From: Sphingobacteriales bacterium
GTDB taxonomy: Bacteria > Bacteroidota > Bacteroidia > Chitinophagales > Chitinophagaceae
Assembly: GCA_027484425.1 (NCBI GenBank)
Contig: JAIXSZ010000056.1
Location: 1 to 64,000 of the forward strand
Direction: 5' to 3'
DNA length: 64,000 nt
The translations under genes were made by a program, and so were the position numbers. This document shows positions 35,598 to 44,143 of the stretch, in pieces; the first letter of the stretch is position 1; each line of letters opens with the position of its first letter. The notes under the pieces are model-generated. The model worked only from the letters and a program-made list of their open reading frames with translations, searched no databases and had not been told where the DNA came from.

Positions 35598-36431
35598 ATG
35601 AGCGTAAAAAAAGTAAATGTCGGCAATATAGTATGTGGTGCAGATGAGTTGTTTCTCATATCTGGTCCTTGTGTGATAGAGGACGAAATTATCATGATGA
35701 AAACTGCCGAAAAACTGAAAGAAGTAAGTGAGCGGCTGAATATTCCTATCATTTACAAATCTTCGTTTCTGAAAGACAATCGGAGTAGCCTAAGTTATTA
35801 TGATGGGCCTGGACTGGATAAAGGCTTGAAAATACTGGCTAAAGTAAAAGAGCAATTTGGCTTCACTTTACTTACAGACATTCATTACCCCGACCATGCA
35901 GCCCCTACTGCTGAAGTGTGTGATGTATTGCAGATACCTGCATACCTATGCATGCAGTCTGGTCTGATGGTTGCAGCCGCAAAAACTGGCAAAGTAGTGA
36001 ACATAAAACACGGGCAGTTTTTGGCACCAGACAATATGAAACACCCAGTTGCAAAGTGTGTAGCAGCCGGCAATAATAATATAATACTTACAGAGCGTGG
36101 ATACACTATGGGCTACAACGACCTGGTGGTAGACCCTCGTAGTTTTTATCATCTGAACCAGATTGGGTATCCAGTAGTATTTGATATCACCCACGCAATA
36201 CGTAAATATGGCATTCCTAGTGCCGATGCAAAAGGCGGTGCTAGAGAGTTCCTGCCCGTCCTTAGCAGATCTGGTGTGGCTGCTGGTGTAGATGGTATAT
36301 TTATAGAAACTCACCCCGACCCTGAAAAAGCACTTTGTGATGCAGCTAGCCAGCTTAGTGTATATGCATTGGAGGAGTTCTTGAAACCACTGATAGAATT
36401 ACACGCTATAGAAGTAAAATACAGAAACTAA
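35598..36431 (+). CDS. kdsA: 3-deoxy-8-phosphooctulonate synthase (KdsA), divergent
   Basis: 277 aa. KdsA condenses arabinose-5-phosphate with phosphoenolpyruvate to give Kdo-8-P. Cys in SGPCVIED marks the metal-dependent class (Asn in E. coli). KDNRSS, TDIHYPDHAAP, NIKHGQFLAP, TERGYTMGYNDLVVD and FIETHPDPEKAL are recognisable. It departs from the usual LCRQTD (here LCMQSG) and NVKKGQF (here NIKHGQF), so it is a divergent subtype. The position after kdnAB supports a role in Kdo supply. Confidence 0.88.
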   Translation: MSVKKVNVGNIVCGADELFLISGPCVIEDEIIMMKTAEKLKEVSERLNIPIIYKSSFLKDNRSSLSYYDGPGLDKGLKILAKVKEQFGFTLLTDIHYPDHAAPTAEVCDVLQIPAYLCMQSGLMVAAAKTGKVVNIKHGQFLAPDNMKHPVAKCVAAGNNNIILTERGYTMGYNDLVVDPRSFYHLNQIGYPVVFDITHAIRKYGIPSADAKGGAREFLPVLSRSGVAAGVDGIFIETHPDPEKALCDAASQLSVYALEEFLKPLIELHAIEVKYRN

Positions 36432-36507
36432 ATTCCTATAATCAAAAACCCTACAAGAGTTCTTTATACATTTAATAATTATTTAAAAATTCTTGCAAAA
36501 CATCTCT

Positions 36508-37731
36508 ATGAAAAAATTATTAGTAGTAGCCTCGTTGTTTTTAGCCACTCAAACTCAGGCTCAGAAGAAAACAACCTATTTCGAAAATGGGAAGAAGTCA
36601 TTTGAAGGAGATTTCTCATTTGGTTTATTGAATCAAAGCGTTCGGGATTTTTACAATTTTGATACAGCGTCAGATACCAGAAGGGCAAATAGTTTGAACA
36701 TGTCTTCTAGAGGTATGGACCGAGAAGCCCAACCTCAGAAGATTTATAATGGAAAATGCACGTTTTACTATGACAACGGGAAAGTGTCTTACAGTGGTGA
36801 ATACAGGCAAGGCATAAAAACCGGTTTATTCATTTACAACTATTATGATGGTAATAAAGAAGCAGAACTGAATTTTGAGAATGGAATGGCCGATGGTAAA
36901 TGGCAAGCCTGGCATAAAAACGGAAAAACAAGATTCGAGCAACAATATGTAGCTATTTCTGAAGCAGAGATAGATACCATGCTAGCTAAAAAAATGAGAG
37001 CCACTACCCCGCTAGCTGGATACTCATTGATGCAAACTCGAGGCAACATTCGAAATTTTGGCAATGATTCATTGCGTAAATTGCCAAATGGAGTTTTCAG
37101 CAAATTTATAGAGCTGGAAAACTCATTTTTCAAAAACTCACATTGGAATGGCGAGTTCACTTCCTATTATGAAAATGGCAAAAAATGTACCGAAATGCGC
37201 TATGCAAATGACGTGCGCACCGGTACATGGAAATATTGGAGTGCCGATGGTGAATTGTACGTGTCTTTAACTTTTACCGATGGTAAAATCACAGATGCAG
37301 TCAACAAGTTGCCAGCAGATATGCAACAAAACACACCAATGAGACCAGTAGATCGCCAACTACCAGGCTTCAAGGACAGACTAAATGATTCTACAAGAGG
37401 TAAATTGAGTGCTAACTCAGCAGCCAGACCTGACCAGCAGCCAACACCTGGTGTAGATGCAAGAAAACACATAGATGAGAACCTAAAATATCCTGAAGCA
37501 GCTCTTGCCAATAAAGTAATGGGCCCTGTACTTGTAAAGTTTACTGTGAATGAAGATGGCACAACAGCCGATCATGAAGTAGTAAAAGGGCTGGGATATG
37601 GCTGTGACGAAGAAGCTATAAGGGTGATAAAAAGTATGCCAGCATGGAAACCTGCAATGAAGGACGGCAAACCAACAAAAGGTTCTGCAAGTCTCCCAGT
37701 GTTTTTCAGACCGGCACCACCCAAAAAATAG
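36508..37731 (+). CDS. MORN-repeat protein with TonB C-terminal domain
   Basis: 407 aa from the ATG at 36508 (signal MKKLLVVASLFLATQTQAQ). The middle has MORN/YwqK-like repeats: KTTYFENGKKSFEGDF, CTFYYDNGKVSYSGEYRQG, AELNFENGMADGKWQAW and FTSYYENGKKCTEMRYANDV. Residues about 320-407 form a TonB C-terminal domain (KYPEAALANKVMGPVLVKF, then GCDEEAIRVIKSMPAWKPA). There is no N-terminal TonB membrane anchor and no Pro-rich spacer, so a classical energy-transducing role is doubtful; a periplasmic adaptor is more likely. Function is inferred only. Confidence 0.82.
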   Translation: MKKLLVVASLFLATQTQAQKKTTYFENGKKSFEGDFSFGLLNQSVRDFYNFDTASDTRRANSLNMSSRGMDREAQPQKIYNGKCTFYYDNGKVSYSGEYRQGIKTGLFIYNYYDGNKEAELNFENGMADGKWQAWHKNGKTRFEQQYVAISEAEIDTMLAKKMRATTPLAGYSLMQTRGNIRNFGNDSLRKLPNGVFSKFIELENSFFKNSHWNGEFTSYYENGKKCTEMRYANDVRTGTWKYWSADGELYVSLTFTDGKITDAVNKLPADMQQNTPMRPVDRQLPGFKDRLNDSTRGKLSANSAARPDQQPTPGVDARKHIDENLKYPEAALANKVMGPVLVKFTVNEDGTTADHEVVKGLGYGCDEEAIRVIKSMPAWKPAMKDGKPTKGSASLPVFFRPAPPKK

Positions 37732-37770
37732 CTTGTAGTCTGTGTAAATAAATACAAACATGCAGACAGT

Positions 37771-38568
37771 ATGAGTTATAGCGGTCCAGATTTGCGAACA
37801 GTAAACGTTACTAGATATATCACCCCACTTAGGGAGGGTGGCTCTATGCCCGCTATCGCTGCTGCTGACGATGACTTCATGTATGTGCTTAAGTTCAGAG
37901 GTGCAGGTCAGGGAAGAAAAGCATTGATAGCAGAGCTCATAGGAGGCGAAATAGCTCGTGCTTTAGGTTTGCGCATGCCTGAAATAGTATTTGCAACACT
38001 CGACGAGGCATTTGGGCGCACCGAACCCGATGAAGAAATACAAGACTTACTAAAGGCGAGCGTGGGTCTAAACCTAGCTATTCACTACTTATCCGGTGCC
38101 ATTACATTCGACCCAACAGTAACTAAGGTAGATGCCATAGAAGCATCAAAAATTGTTTGGCTAGATTGTTTGTTGATGAATGTAGACCGAACTTGTCGTA
38201 ATACAAATATGTTGCTGTGGAACAAAGAATTGTGGCTAATAGATCACGGTGCCTCTCTCTACTTTCATCACTTATGGCAAAACTGGGCTGAAAAAGCATC
38301 GTTGCCTTTTTCGCATATAAAGGACCATGTATTGTTGCCACAAGCATCTGAACTTTCTTCGATAGATAAAGATTTTTCTGTAATCTTAACAAACGAACTA
38401 ATTCTTAAGATTGTGATGCTCATACCAGATGATTGGTTATCAGACGATTCGCCATTCGCATCTGTAGAAGAGCACCGACAAGCATACTATCAGTTTCTCA
38501 CTACAAGAGTAGCGCATTCTCCAACCTTTGTAAAAGCTGCACAAGATGCCAGAACTGCACTTATTTGA
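37771..38568 (+). CDS. HipA-like kinase-fold protein
   Basis: 265 aa. A small member of the HipA/PI3-4-kinase-like fold. A beta-3 Lys lies in YVLKFRG (K41) followed by a helix with Glu (ALIAELIGGEIARALGL). The catalytic loop is MNVDRTCRNTNML (D139, N144) and the metal-binding motif is LIDHGASLYF (D158), all as in HipA-like kinases. The HipA N-subdomain and a HipB partner are absent. Its last 23 bases overlap the DUF3037 gene, a pairing that suggests a common function. Substrate unknown. Confidence 0.8.
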   Translation: MSYSGPDLRTVNVTRYITPLREGGSMPAIAAADDDFMYVLKFRGAGQGRKALIAELIGGEIARALGLRMPEIVFATLDEAFGRTEPDEEIQDLLKASVGLNLAIHYLSGAITFDPTVTKVDAIEASKIVWLDCLLMNVDRTCRNTNMLLWNKELWLIDHGASLYFHHLWQNWAEKASLPFSHIKDHVLLPQASELSSIDKDFSVILTNELILKIVMLIPDDWLSDDSPFASVEEHRQAYYQFLTTRVAHSPTFVKAAQDARTALI

Positions 38569-38929
38569 GTATGCCGTGCTTCGCATTGTACCTAGGGTGG
38601 AACGTGAAGAATTTCTCAATGTCGGGGTTGTGTTGTATTGTAGGCAAGGGCGTTTTCTGAAAGTAAAATACTTACTAGATGCCAACAAAATAACCGCATT
38701 TGCGCCTCAACTAGACTTAGCCGAGATCACTGCATATCTCCATGCTTTTGATCGTATCTGTCAGGCAAAACCAGATAGTGGGCCTATTGGCAAACTACCT
38801 GTAGCTGAGCGTTTCCGCTGGCTTACCGCTACGCGTAGTACTGTCGTACAGTCCTCGAAGGTACACCCTGGATTGTGTAATACGCCCGACGATACGCTGG
38901 AAAAAATCTATACGCAAATGGTGCTTTAG
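38546..38929 (+). CDS. DUF3037 family protein
   Basis: 127 aa. Start ELHLFEYAVLRIVPRVEREE with the following FLNVGVVLYC is the hallmark of DUF3037, a family with no assigned activity. The C-terminal part has FRWLTATRSTVVQSSKVHPG and ends with CNTPDDTLEKIYTQMV, also typical. It begins 23 bases inside the HipA-like kinase gene, so the two are translationally coupled. A strong hairpin terminator follows at 38974. Confidence 0.85.
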   Translation: MPELHLFEYAVLRIVPRVEREEFLNVGVVLYCRQGRFLKVKYLLDANKITAFAPQLDLAEITAYLHAFDRICQAKPDSGPIGKLPVAERFRWLTATRSTVVQSSKVHPGLCNTPDDTLEKIYTQMVL

Positions 38930-38973
38930 GATTCTACTGCCAATACACAACATTAATTTTCATTGCAAAAAAC

Positions 38974-39017
38974 AATGCAATGTTGACCATAATTCAATTG
39001 ATTGTCAACATTGCATT
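38974..39017. terminator. Bidirectional terminator
   Basis: AATGCAATGTTGAC (38974-38987) pairs perfectly with GTCAACATTGCATT (39004-39017). It separates the convergent DUF3037 and malic enzyme genes; an A6 run precedes it, giving T6 on the minus strand. Confidence 0.85.
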
Positions 39018-39055
39018 ATATTAGAACCAAACTCAAAAGTAGTTTACTATATCTT

Positions 39056-41335
39056 CTAACTGTATTGCTCTTTTACCTGTGCTTCTACTACCGCTAGCGA
39101 TATCATATTAACTATTTGTCGTACGGTGCTTCCCAACTGCAACACATAAACTGGCTTGCGCAAACCCAGCAATATTGGGCCTACAGCCTCAGCACCACCT
39201 ACTTCTTGCAACAAATGATAGGCAATATTGCCTGCTGCCAGATTGGGGAAAATCAACACATTGGGCGATTCATTAACCAGATCAGAAAAAGGATAATTTT
39301 CTTTTAATAGATCTTTATTGAATGCCACACCTGCCTGAACTTCTCCGTCTATAACTAGATCTGGATTGTCATATTTTATTCGGGCTACTGCATTACGAAC
39401 AATAGTTGCCTCTGCCGATGGACTACTACCAAAATTGGAATACGAAAGCATAGCAATTCTCGGTTTGATATTGAAGCTGCTAACCATGTCTGCTGTAAGC
39501 ATAGTAATATCTATCAGCTCATCTTCAGATGGAAAGAAGTTGAGTGTAGTGTCTGCAAAAAACAGAGGACCTTTTTTCGTTAGCATTATATACATGCCCG
39601 CTACACGTTTCACACCTTCTTCCATGCCTATTATTTCCAGTGCAGGTTTTATAGTATCAGGGTATTTGCGTGTGAGACCAGATAACATAGCATCAGCATC
39701 GCCATTGTGCACCATCATACACCCAAAATAGGTACGCTCTCTCATTGTTTTTTTGGCCTCATAGAGATTAACACCTCTCCGCTGACGCATACCAAAGTAC
39801 AGTTCACCATACTCATTGCGCATATCTTCGGCGTCCTCACCCTTCGGGTCTATGATTTTCACACCATCCAAATGCAATCCATACTGCTCTATCATCGCGG
39901 CTATCTTCTCTTTATTACCTAGCAGTATAGGTATGGCAATACCCTCATCGTTCGCAATTTGTGCGGCTTTTAATACTTTAATGTTTTCAGCCTCGGTAAA
40001 CACTACCCTCTTTGGATTCTGTTTTGCTTTGTTGTTGATGTATTTAAGCAGATTGTCGTAAGATCCTGAGCGACGATACAATTCCATTTCATATTCTGTC
40101 CAGTCAGCTATTGGTCTACGAGCTACACCACTTTCCATTGCTGCTCTAGCAACTGCTGTAGATACGCTTACAAGCAAGCGTGGATCCATTGGCTTAGGAA
40201 TGATATAGGTAGGGCTAAACACTAAATGATTATTGTTGTAGGCCACATTTACAATATCTGGCACAGGCTCTTTAGCTAGTGCTGCCAAAGCATACACTGC
40301 CGCCAATTTCATTTCTTCGTTTATAGTACTTGCCCTCACATCTAGAGCACCTCTAAAAATGTAAGGAAAGCCCAATACATTGTTTACTTGGTTGGGGTAG
40401 TCGCTTCTGCCGGTAGCCATTATCACGTCGGGACGAGCTTCGAGAGCGTCATCATAAGTGATTTCAGGATTAGGGTTAGCCAGTGCAAAAACTATGGGTT
40501 TTTCTGCCATTCCCTTCACCATGTCTTTAGAAACTATATTACCCTTCGATAGTCCAATGAATACATCTGCCCCCACCATAGCCTCAGCAAGGCTTATAGC
40601 TTCCATGTTTTGGGCAAATGGACGTTTATTATCATCTAGATCATTACGGCCAGCTACAATAAGTCCTTTAGTATCATACATGAACATATTTTCTTGTAAC
40701 ACACCCAACTTCTGATATATTTTGCAACAAGAAATTGCTGATGCGCCTGCACCGCTGATAACCATCTTTATTTTGTTGATGGGTTTTTCCACTAACTCCA
40801 GCGCATTAAGCAATGCAGCACCAGATATGATAGCGGTACCATGCTGGTCATCGTGCATGATAGGGATACTCAGCTCTTCCTTAAGTCTTCGCTCGATCTC
40901 AAAACACTCAGGAGCTTTAATGTCTTCTAGGTTTATTCCACCAAAAGTAGGCTCCAATGCCTTCACCACTTTTACAAATTCATCTATTTCTTTTACATTC
41001 AATTCTATGTCAAACACATCTATGTCAGCATAAATCTTGAACAACAACCCTTTTCCCTCCATTACTGGTTTAGACGCTTCTGGACCTATATCCCCCAAAC
41101 CCAATACAGCAGTACCGTTACTTATCACAGCTACCAGATTCCCTTTGGCTGTGTACTTATATACGTCATCAGGATTGGCATGTATTTCCATACATGGATC
41201 AGCCACACCTGGCGAATATGCTAATGCAAGATCTCTTTGTGTTTTTGTTTCCTTGGTAGGTACTACTTCTATTTTTCCAGGCCTACCTTTAGCGTGATAC
41301 TCAAGTGCGTCTTCCTTTCTTATTAGCTGTGCCAT
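39056..41335 (-). CDS. maeB: NADP-dependent malic enzyme with phosphotransacetylase domain
   Basis: 759 aa from the ATG at 41335; the frame opens 15 codons further back. The N-terminal half is a malic enzyme ([20 protein letters not shown], then [18 protein letters not shown] and [10 protein letters not shown], and [16 protein letters not shown] for the cofactor), converting malate to pyruvate and CO2 with NADP+. The C-terminal part (about 430-759) is phosphotransacetylase-like ([34 protein letters not shown]), thought to be regulatory in the MaeB family. Standard two-domain length. Confidence 0.94.
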   Translation of the reverse strand: MAQLIRKEDALEYHAKGRPGKIEVVPTKETKTQRDLALAYSPGVADPCMEIHANPDDVYKYTAKGNLVAVISNGTAVLGLGDIGPEASKPVMEGKGLLFKIYADIDVFDIELNVKEIDEFVKVVKALEPTFGGINLEDIKAPECFEIERRLKEELSIPIMHDDQHGTAIISGAALLNALELVEKPINKIKMVISGAGASAISCCKIYQKLGVLQENMFMYDTKGLIVAGRNDLDDNKRPFAQNMEAISLAEAMVGADVFIGLSKGNIVSKDMVKGMAEKPIVFALANPNPEITYDDALEARPDVIMATGRSDYPNQVNNVLGFPYIFRGALDVRASTINEEMKLAAVYALAALAKEPVPDIVNVAYNNNHLVFSPTYIIPKPMDPRLLVSVSTAVARAAMESGVARRPIADWTEYEMELYRRSGSYDNLLKYINNKAKQNPKRVVFTEAENIKVLKAAQIANDEGIAIPILLGNKEKIAAMIEQYGLHLDGVKIIDPKGEDAEDMRNEYGELYFGMRQRRGVNLYEAKKTMRERTYFGCMMVHNGDADAMLSGLTRKYPDTIKPALEIIGMEEGVKRVAGMYIMLTKKGPLFFADTTLNFFPSEDELIDITMLTADMVSSFNIKPRIAMLSYSNFGSSPSAEATIVRNAVARIKYDNPDLVIDGEVQAGVAFNKDLLKENYPFSDLVNESPNVLIFPNLAAGNIAYHLLQEVGGAEAVGPILLGLRKPVYVLQLGSTVRQIVNMISLAVVEAQVKEQYS

Positions 41336-41564
41336 CAAATAACTATTTATGTCGTCCAAATTACACAATAGGCACCACATTTGGTATCTAAAAAAGAATA
41401 TAAAAAATCATCAAAAACCATTGACAATAGTCCGCGTTCAACAAACATTTTACATTATGTCTATTTTCCCAATTTAACATCAATAACATTGCTTTAGATA
41501 CAAGTCATATTTCATGTAGGTCGGTTGTTTATCTTATATTTACACCTTCAATACGGTTAAAACT

Positions 41565-42908
41565 ATGAAGGCTAAAAAAATATGGTTGATAATAATTGTT
41601 CTGGCAATTGTAGCTACAGTGTTGGTTGTTATTTCCAAAACTACAGGAAACAAAGGAACCAAGGTGGCCATAGAAAAAGTATCAAGACACACTATAACAG
41701 AAACAGTATCGGCTAGTGGCAAAATTTACCCTGAAACGGAGGTAAAAATTGCACCTGAGGTGAGTGGCGAGATTACTATGCTAAATGTAGAAGAAGGTGA
41801 TAGTGTGCACAAAGGTGATGTATTAGTAAAAATTAATGCTGCGATATACAGTTCATTGGTTAATCAAGCTTCTGCATCAGTAGAACAAACAAAAGCTAGT
41901 GCCAATAACACGCGCGAAATGATGGCTCAAGCAGAATCGCAATACAGATTGGCATCAAAGACACACGAGAGAAACAAAAAGCTATTTGAACAAAAGGTAA
42001 TATCCCAACTAGAATTTGAACAAGGAGAAGCTTCTTATCTTTCGGCCAAAGCAGCACTTGATGCTGCAAAAGCTTCCACTTCGGGTGGTGGATACGTAGT
42101 ACAAGGTGCACTAGCGAGTTTATCACAAGCACGCGAAAACCTTCAGCGTACTACTATCATAGCTCCCACCGATGGTATCATATCTCAGCTAAGCGTAAAA
42201 AAAGGAGAACGAGTAGTAGGAACAGCACAAATGGCAGGTACACAGATGCTTACAATAGCAGATATGAGCCGAATAGAAGTAAGAGTAGACGTAAGTGAAA
42301 CCGATATTTCAAAGGTGAAAATAGGTGATACTTGTATCATTGACGCAGATGCTTATCGCAATAGGAAGTTTAAAGGATTAGTATCAAAAGTAGCAGTAAG
42401 TAGCACTACTGGTAGTATAGCTTCTGCTGGCAACAGTACAGATCAGGTTACCAACTATACGGTTCACATTTTGATTCTGCCATCTACCTATGCCGATATT
42501 GCTGAAAAACTAGGCAAGGGCAAATTCCCATTCAAACCCGGCATGTCAGCATCAGTGGAAATTCTAACCAACAAACAAGAAAATATCTTATCGGTTCCAG
42601 TTAACGCTGTTACTACTCGCGACTGGCCTGATAGTATGAAAAACAAAGAAGAACTTGCCAGTATTACCAATGAAATAAGACAAGTAGTTTTTGTTTATAA
42701 TCAGTCAGATAAAACTGTACTCATTAGAGATGTAAAAACTGGTCTACAAGACAATAAATTTCTGGAAATTACTAGCGGCATTACCGAAAATGACGAAATT
42801 GTTGTAGCCCCTTACGGTGCTATAGCACGATTACTCTCCGATAAATCAAAGGTAGAAGTAGTAGACAAAAAGATTCTGTTCGAATCGAAAAATAAAGAGA
42901 AGGAATAG
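41565..42908 (+). CDS. HlyD-type periplasmic adaptor (MacA/RND efflux family)
   Basis: 447 aa membrane fusion protein. One N-terminal transmembrane segment (IWLIIIVLAIVATVLVVISK) anchors it; then a lipoyl half (VEEGDSVHKGDVLVKINAA), an alpha hairpin with a coiled coil (NTREMMAQAESQYRLASKTH), the second lipoyl half (TIIAPTDGIISQLSVKKGE) and beta-barrel/C-terminal domains follow. These proteins bridge an inner-membrane pump to a TolC-type channel. Neither partner lies beside it, which is unusual for MacA-like adaptors. Confidence 0.88.
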   Translation: MKAKKIWLIIIVLAIVATVLVVISKTTGNKGTKVAIEKVSRHTITETVSASGKIYPETEVKIAPEVSGEITMLNVEEGDSVHKGDVLVKINAAIYSSLVNQASASVEQTKASANNTREMMAQAESQYRLASKTHERNKKLFEQKVISQLEFEQGEASYLSAKAALDAAKASTSGGGYVVQGALASLSQARENLQRTTIIAPTDGIISQLSVKKGERVVGTAQMAGTQMLTIADMSRIEVRVDVSETDISKVKIGDTCIIDADAYRNRKFKGLVSKVAVSSTTGSIASAGNSTDQVTNYTVHILILPSTYADIAEKLGKGKFPFKPGMSASVEILTNKQENILSVPVNAVTTRDWPDSMKNKEELASITNEIRQVVFVYNQSDKTVLIRDVKTGLQDNKFLEITSGITENDEIVVAPYGAIARLLSDKSKVEVVDKKILFESKNKEKE

Positions 42909-43017
42909 CAGAGACCTATTTGCCAGTGTGGTACTACCAGTAATCACCCTACAAATACATTAGAAAGAACATCAAAATGATCTGATTTTATTTATCATAA
43001 AACATACGAAAAACACT

Positions 43018-44088
43018 ATGAGAAAAATACTTTGTACTATCGCCTTACTTTCTACCTTTTCTGCTTTTGCTCAACCTGCTGGCTATTATGATCCTGCAAT
43101 AGGTCTTAATGGTCAGTCTCTAAGAGCTGCACTTAGTGGTATTATAAGACCACATACCGAACTATCGTACACACCAGGTCTGTGGAATGCCTACTACACT
43201 ACTGATAAAAAACCTAATGGCAAGGTTTGGGACATGTACTCTGACCGACCAGGCGGCGCGCCCGCTTATGAGTATACATTGGGTGCCGACCAATGTGGTA
43301 GCGTGAGTCCGTCTACTGAAAACAACTGTTATAACAGAGAGCATACATGGCCTCAAAGTAAGTTTTCGAGCGAGCCTCCTATGCAAACTGATCTGTTTAT
43401 TGTCTATCCGTCAGACTATTTTGTAAACTTCTCTAGGGGCGACAAACCTTACGGTAAAGTAGGCACTGCTACACAAACATTTACTAATGGCGGCAAGATA
43501 GGCAATAACGTATACCCAGGTGCACCTTCCGCTTCATGCTATGAGCCTATCGATTCGTTCAAGGGCGATTTGGCCCGCACTTATTTTTATGTGTCTACTT
43601 GCTACAGAAATGATAGTATGAAATTCATCACATGGGAAATAGCAACATTGGCAAGTTTGAAAAACTGGTCAGCACAAATGTTATTGGAATGGCATCATTT
43701 AGACCCTGTTAGCAAAAAAGAAATCGATAGGAATAATGCTGTTTATGCACTTCAAGGTAACAGGAATCCATTTATTGACAGACCTCTTTATGCAGATTGT
43801 ATTTGGGGTACTGGCGATTGTAGTGCTACTTCTGTTGCAGGTACCGACGAGGAACCTGAAGTAACTATTTATCCTAATCCCGTTTCTGATTATTTGACTG
43901 TAACTACTTCAGATAAAACTGAAGAGCAAATCATTAGCATAAGCGACATTACAGGAAGGATAGTTTACAACAATAGTTTTTACAAGACAACTAATGTTAG
44001 CACCTCAGATTTTACAACAGGTTTATACTTGCTAAATATAAAAACTGTGAACGCTAATTATACCTTTAAAGTATCCATAACGCATTAA
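43018..44088 (+). CDS. Secreted endonuclease I with T9SS sorting domain
   Basis: 356 aa. Signal peptide (KILCTIALLSTFSAFAQ), then an endonuclease I/NucM domain with the His-metal motif NCYNREHTWPQSKF (His109) and WEIATLASLKNWSAQML, and a C-terminal type A sorting domain (about 285-356: VTIYPNPVSDYLTV, SISDITGRIVYN, FTTGLYLLNIKTV). The His-Me finger nuclease degrades DNA non-specifically and is predicted to be released or surface-attached by T9SS, probably for nutrient DNA or biofilm use. Confidence 0.92.
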   Translation: MRKILCTIALLSTFSAFAQPAGYYDPAIGLNGQSLRAALSGIIRPHTELSYTPGLWNAYYTTDKKPNGKVWDMYSDRPGGAPAYEYTLGADQCGSVSPSTENNCYNREHTWPQSKFSSEPPMQTDLFIVYPSDYFVNFSRGDKPYGKVGTATQTFTNGGKIGNNVYPGAPSASCYEPIDSFKGDLARTYFYVSTCYRNDSMKFITWEIATLASLKNWSAQMLLEWHHLDPVSKKEIDRNNAVYALQGNRNPFIDRPLYADCIWGTGDCSATSVAGTDEEPEVTIYPNPVSDYLTVTTSDKTEEQIISISDITGRIVYNNSFYKTTNVSTSDFTTGLYLLNIKTVNANYTFKVSITH

Positions 44089-44120
44089 TATAATTCAATC
44101 CACTTATCGCAATAAAAATT

Positions 44121-44143
44121 AAAGGAGCTAAATCAGCTCCTTT
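44121..44143. terminator. Terminator overlapping the cysteine desulfurase stop codon
   Basis: AAAGGAGCT (44121-44129) pairs with AGCTCCTTT (44135-44143), with A/T tracts on both sides. The last codons of the minus-strand gene form one arm. It can serve both convergent genes. Confidence 0.75.

Noticed and set aside
37771-38568. Classical HipBA toxin-antitoxin system
   Set aside because: No HipB-type helix-turn-helix gene and no HipA N-terminal subdomain; the partner is DUF3037.
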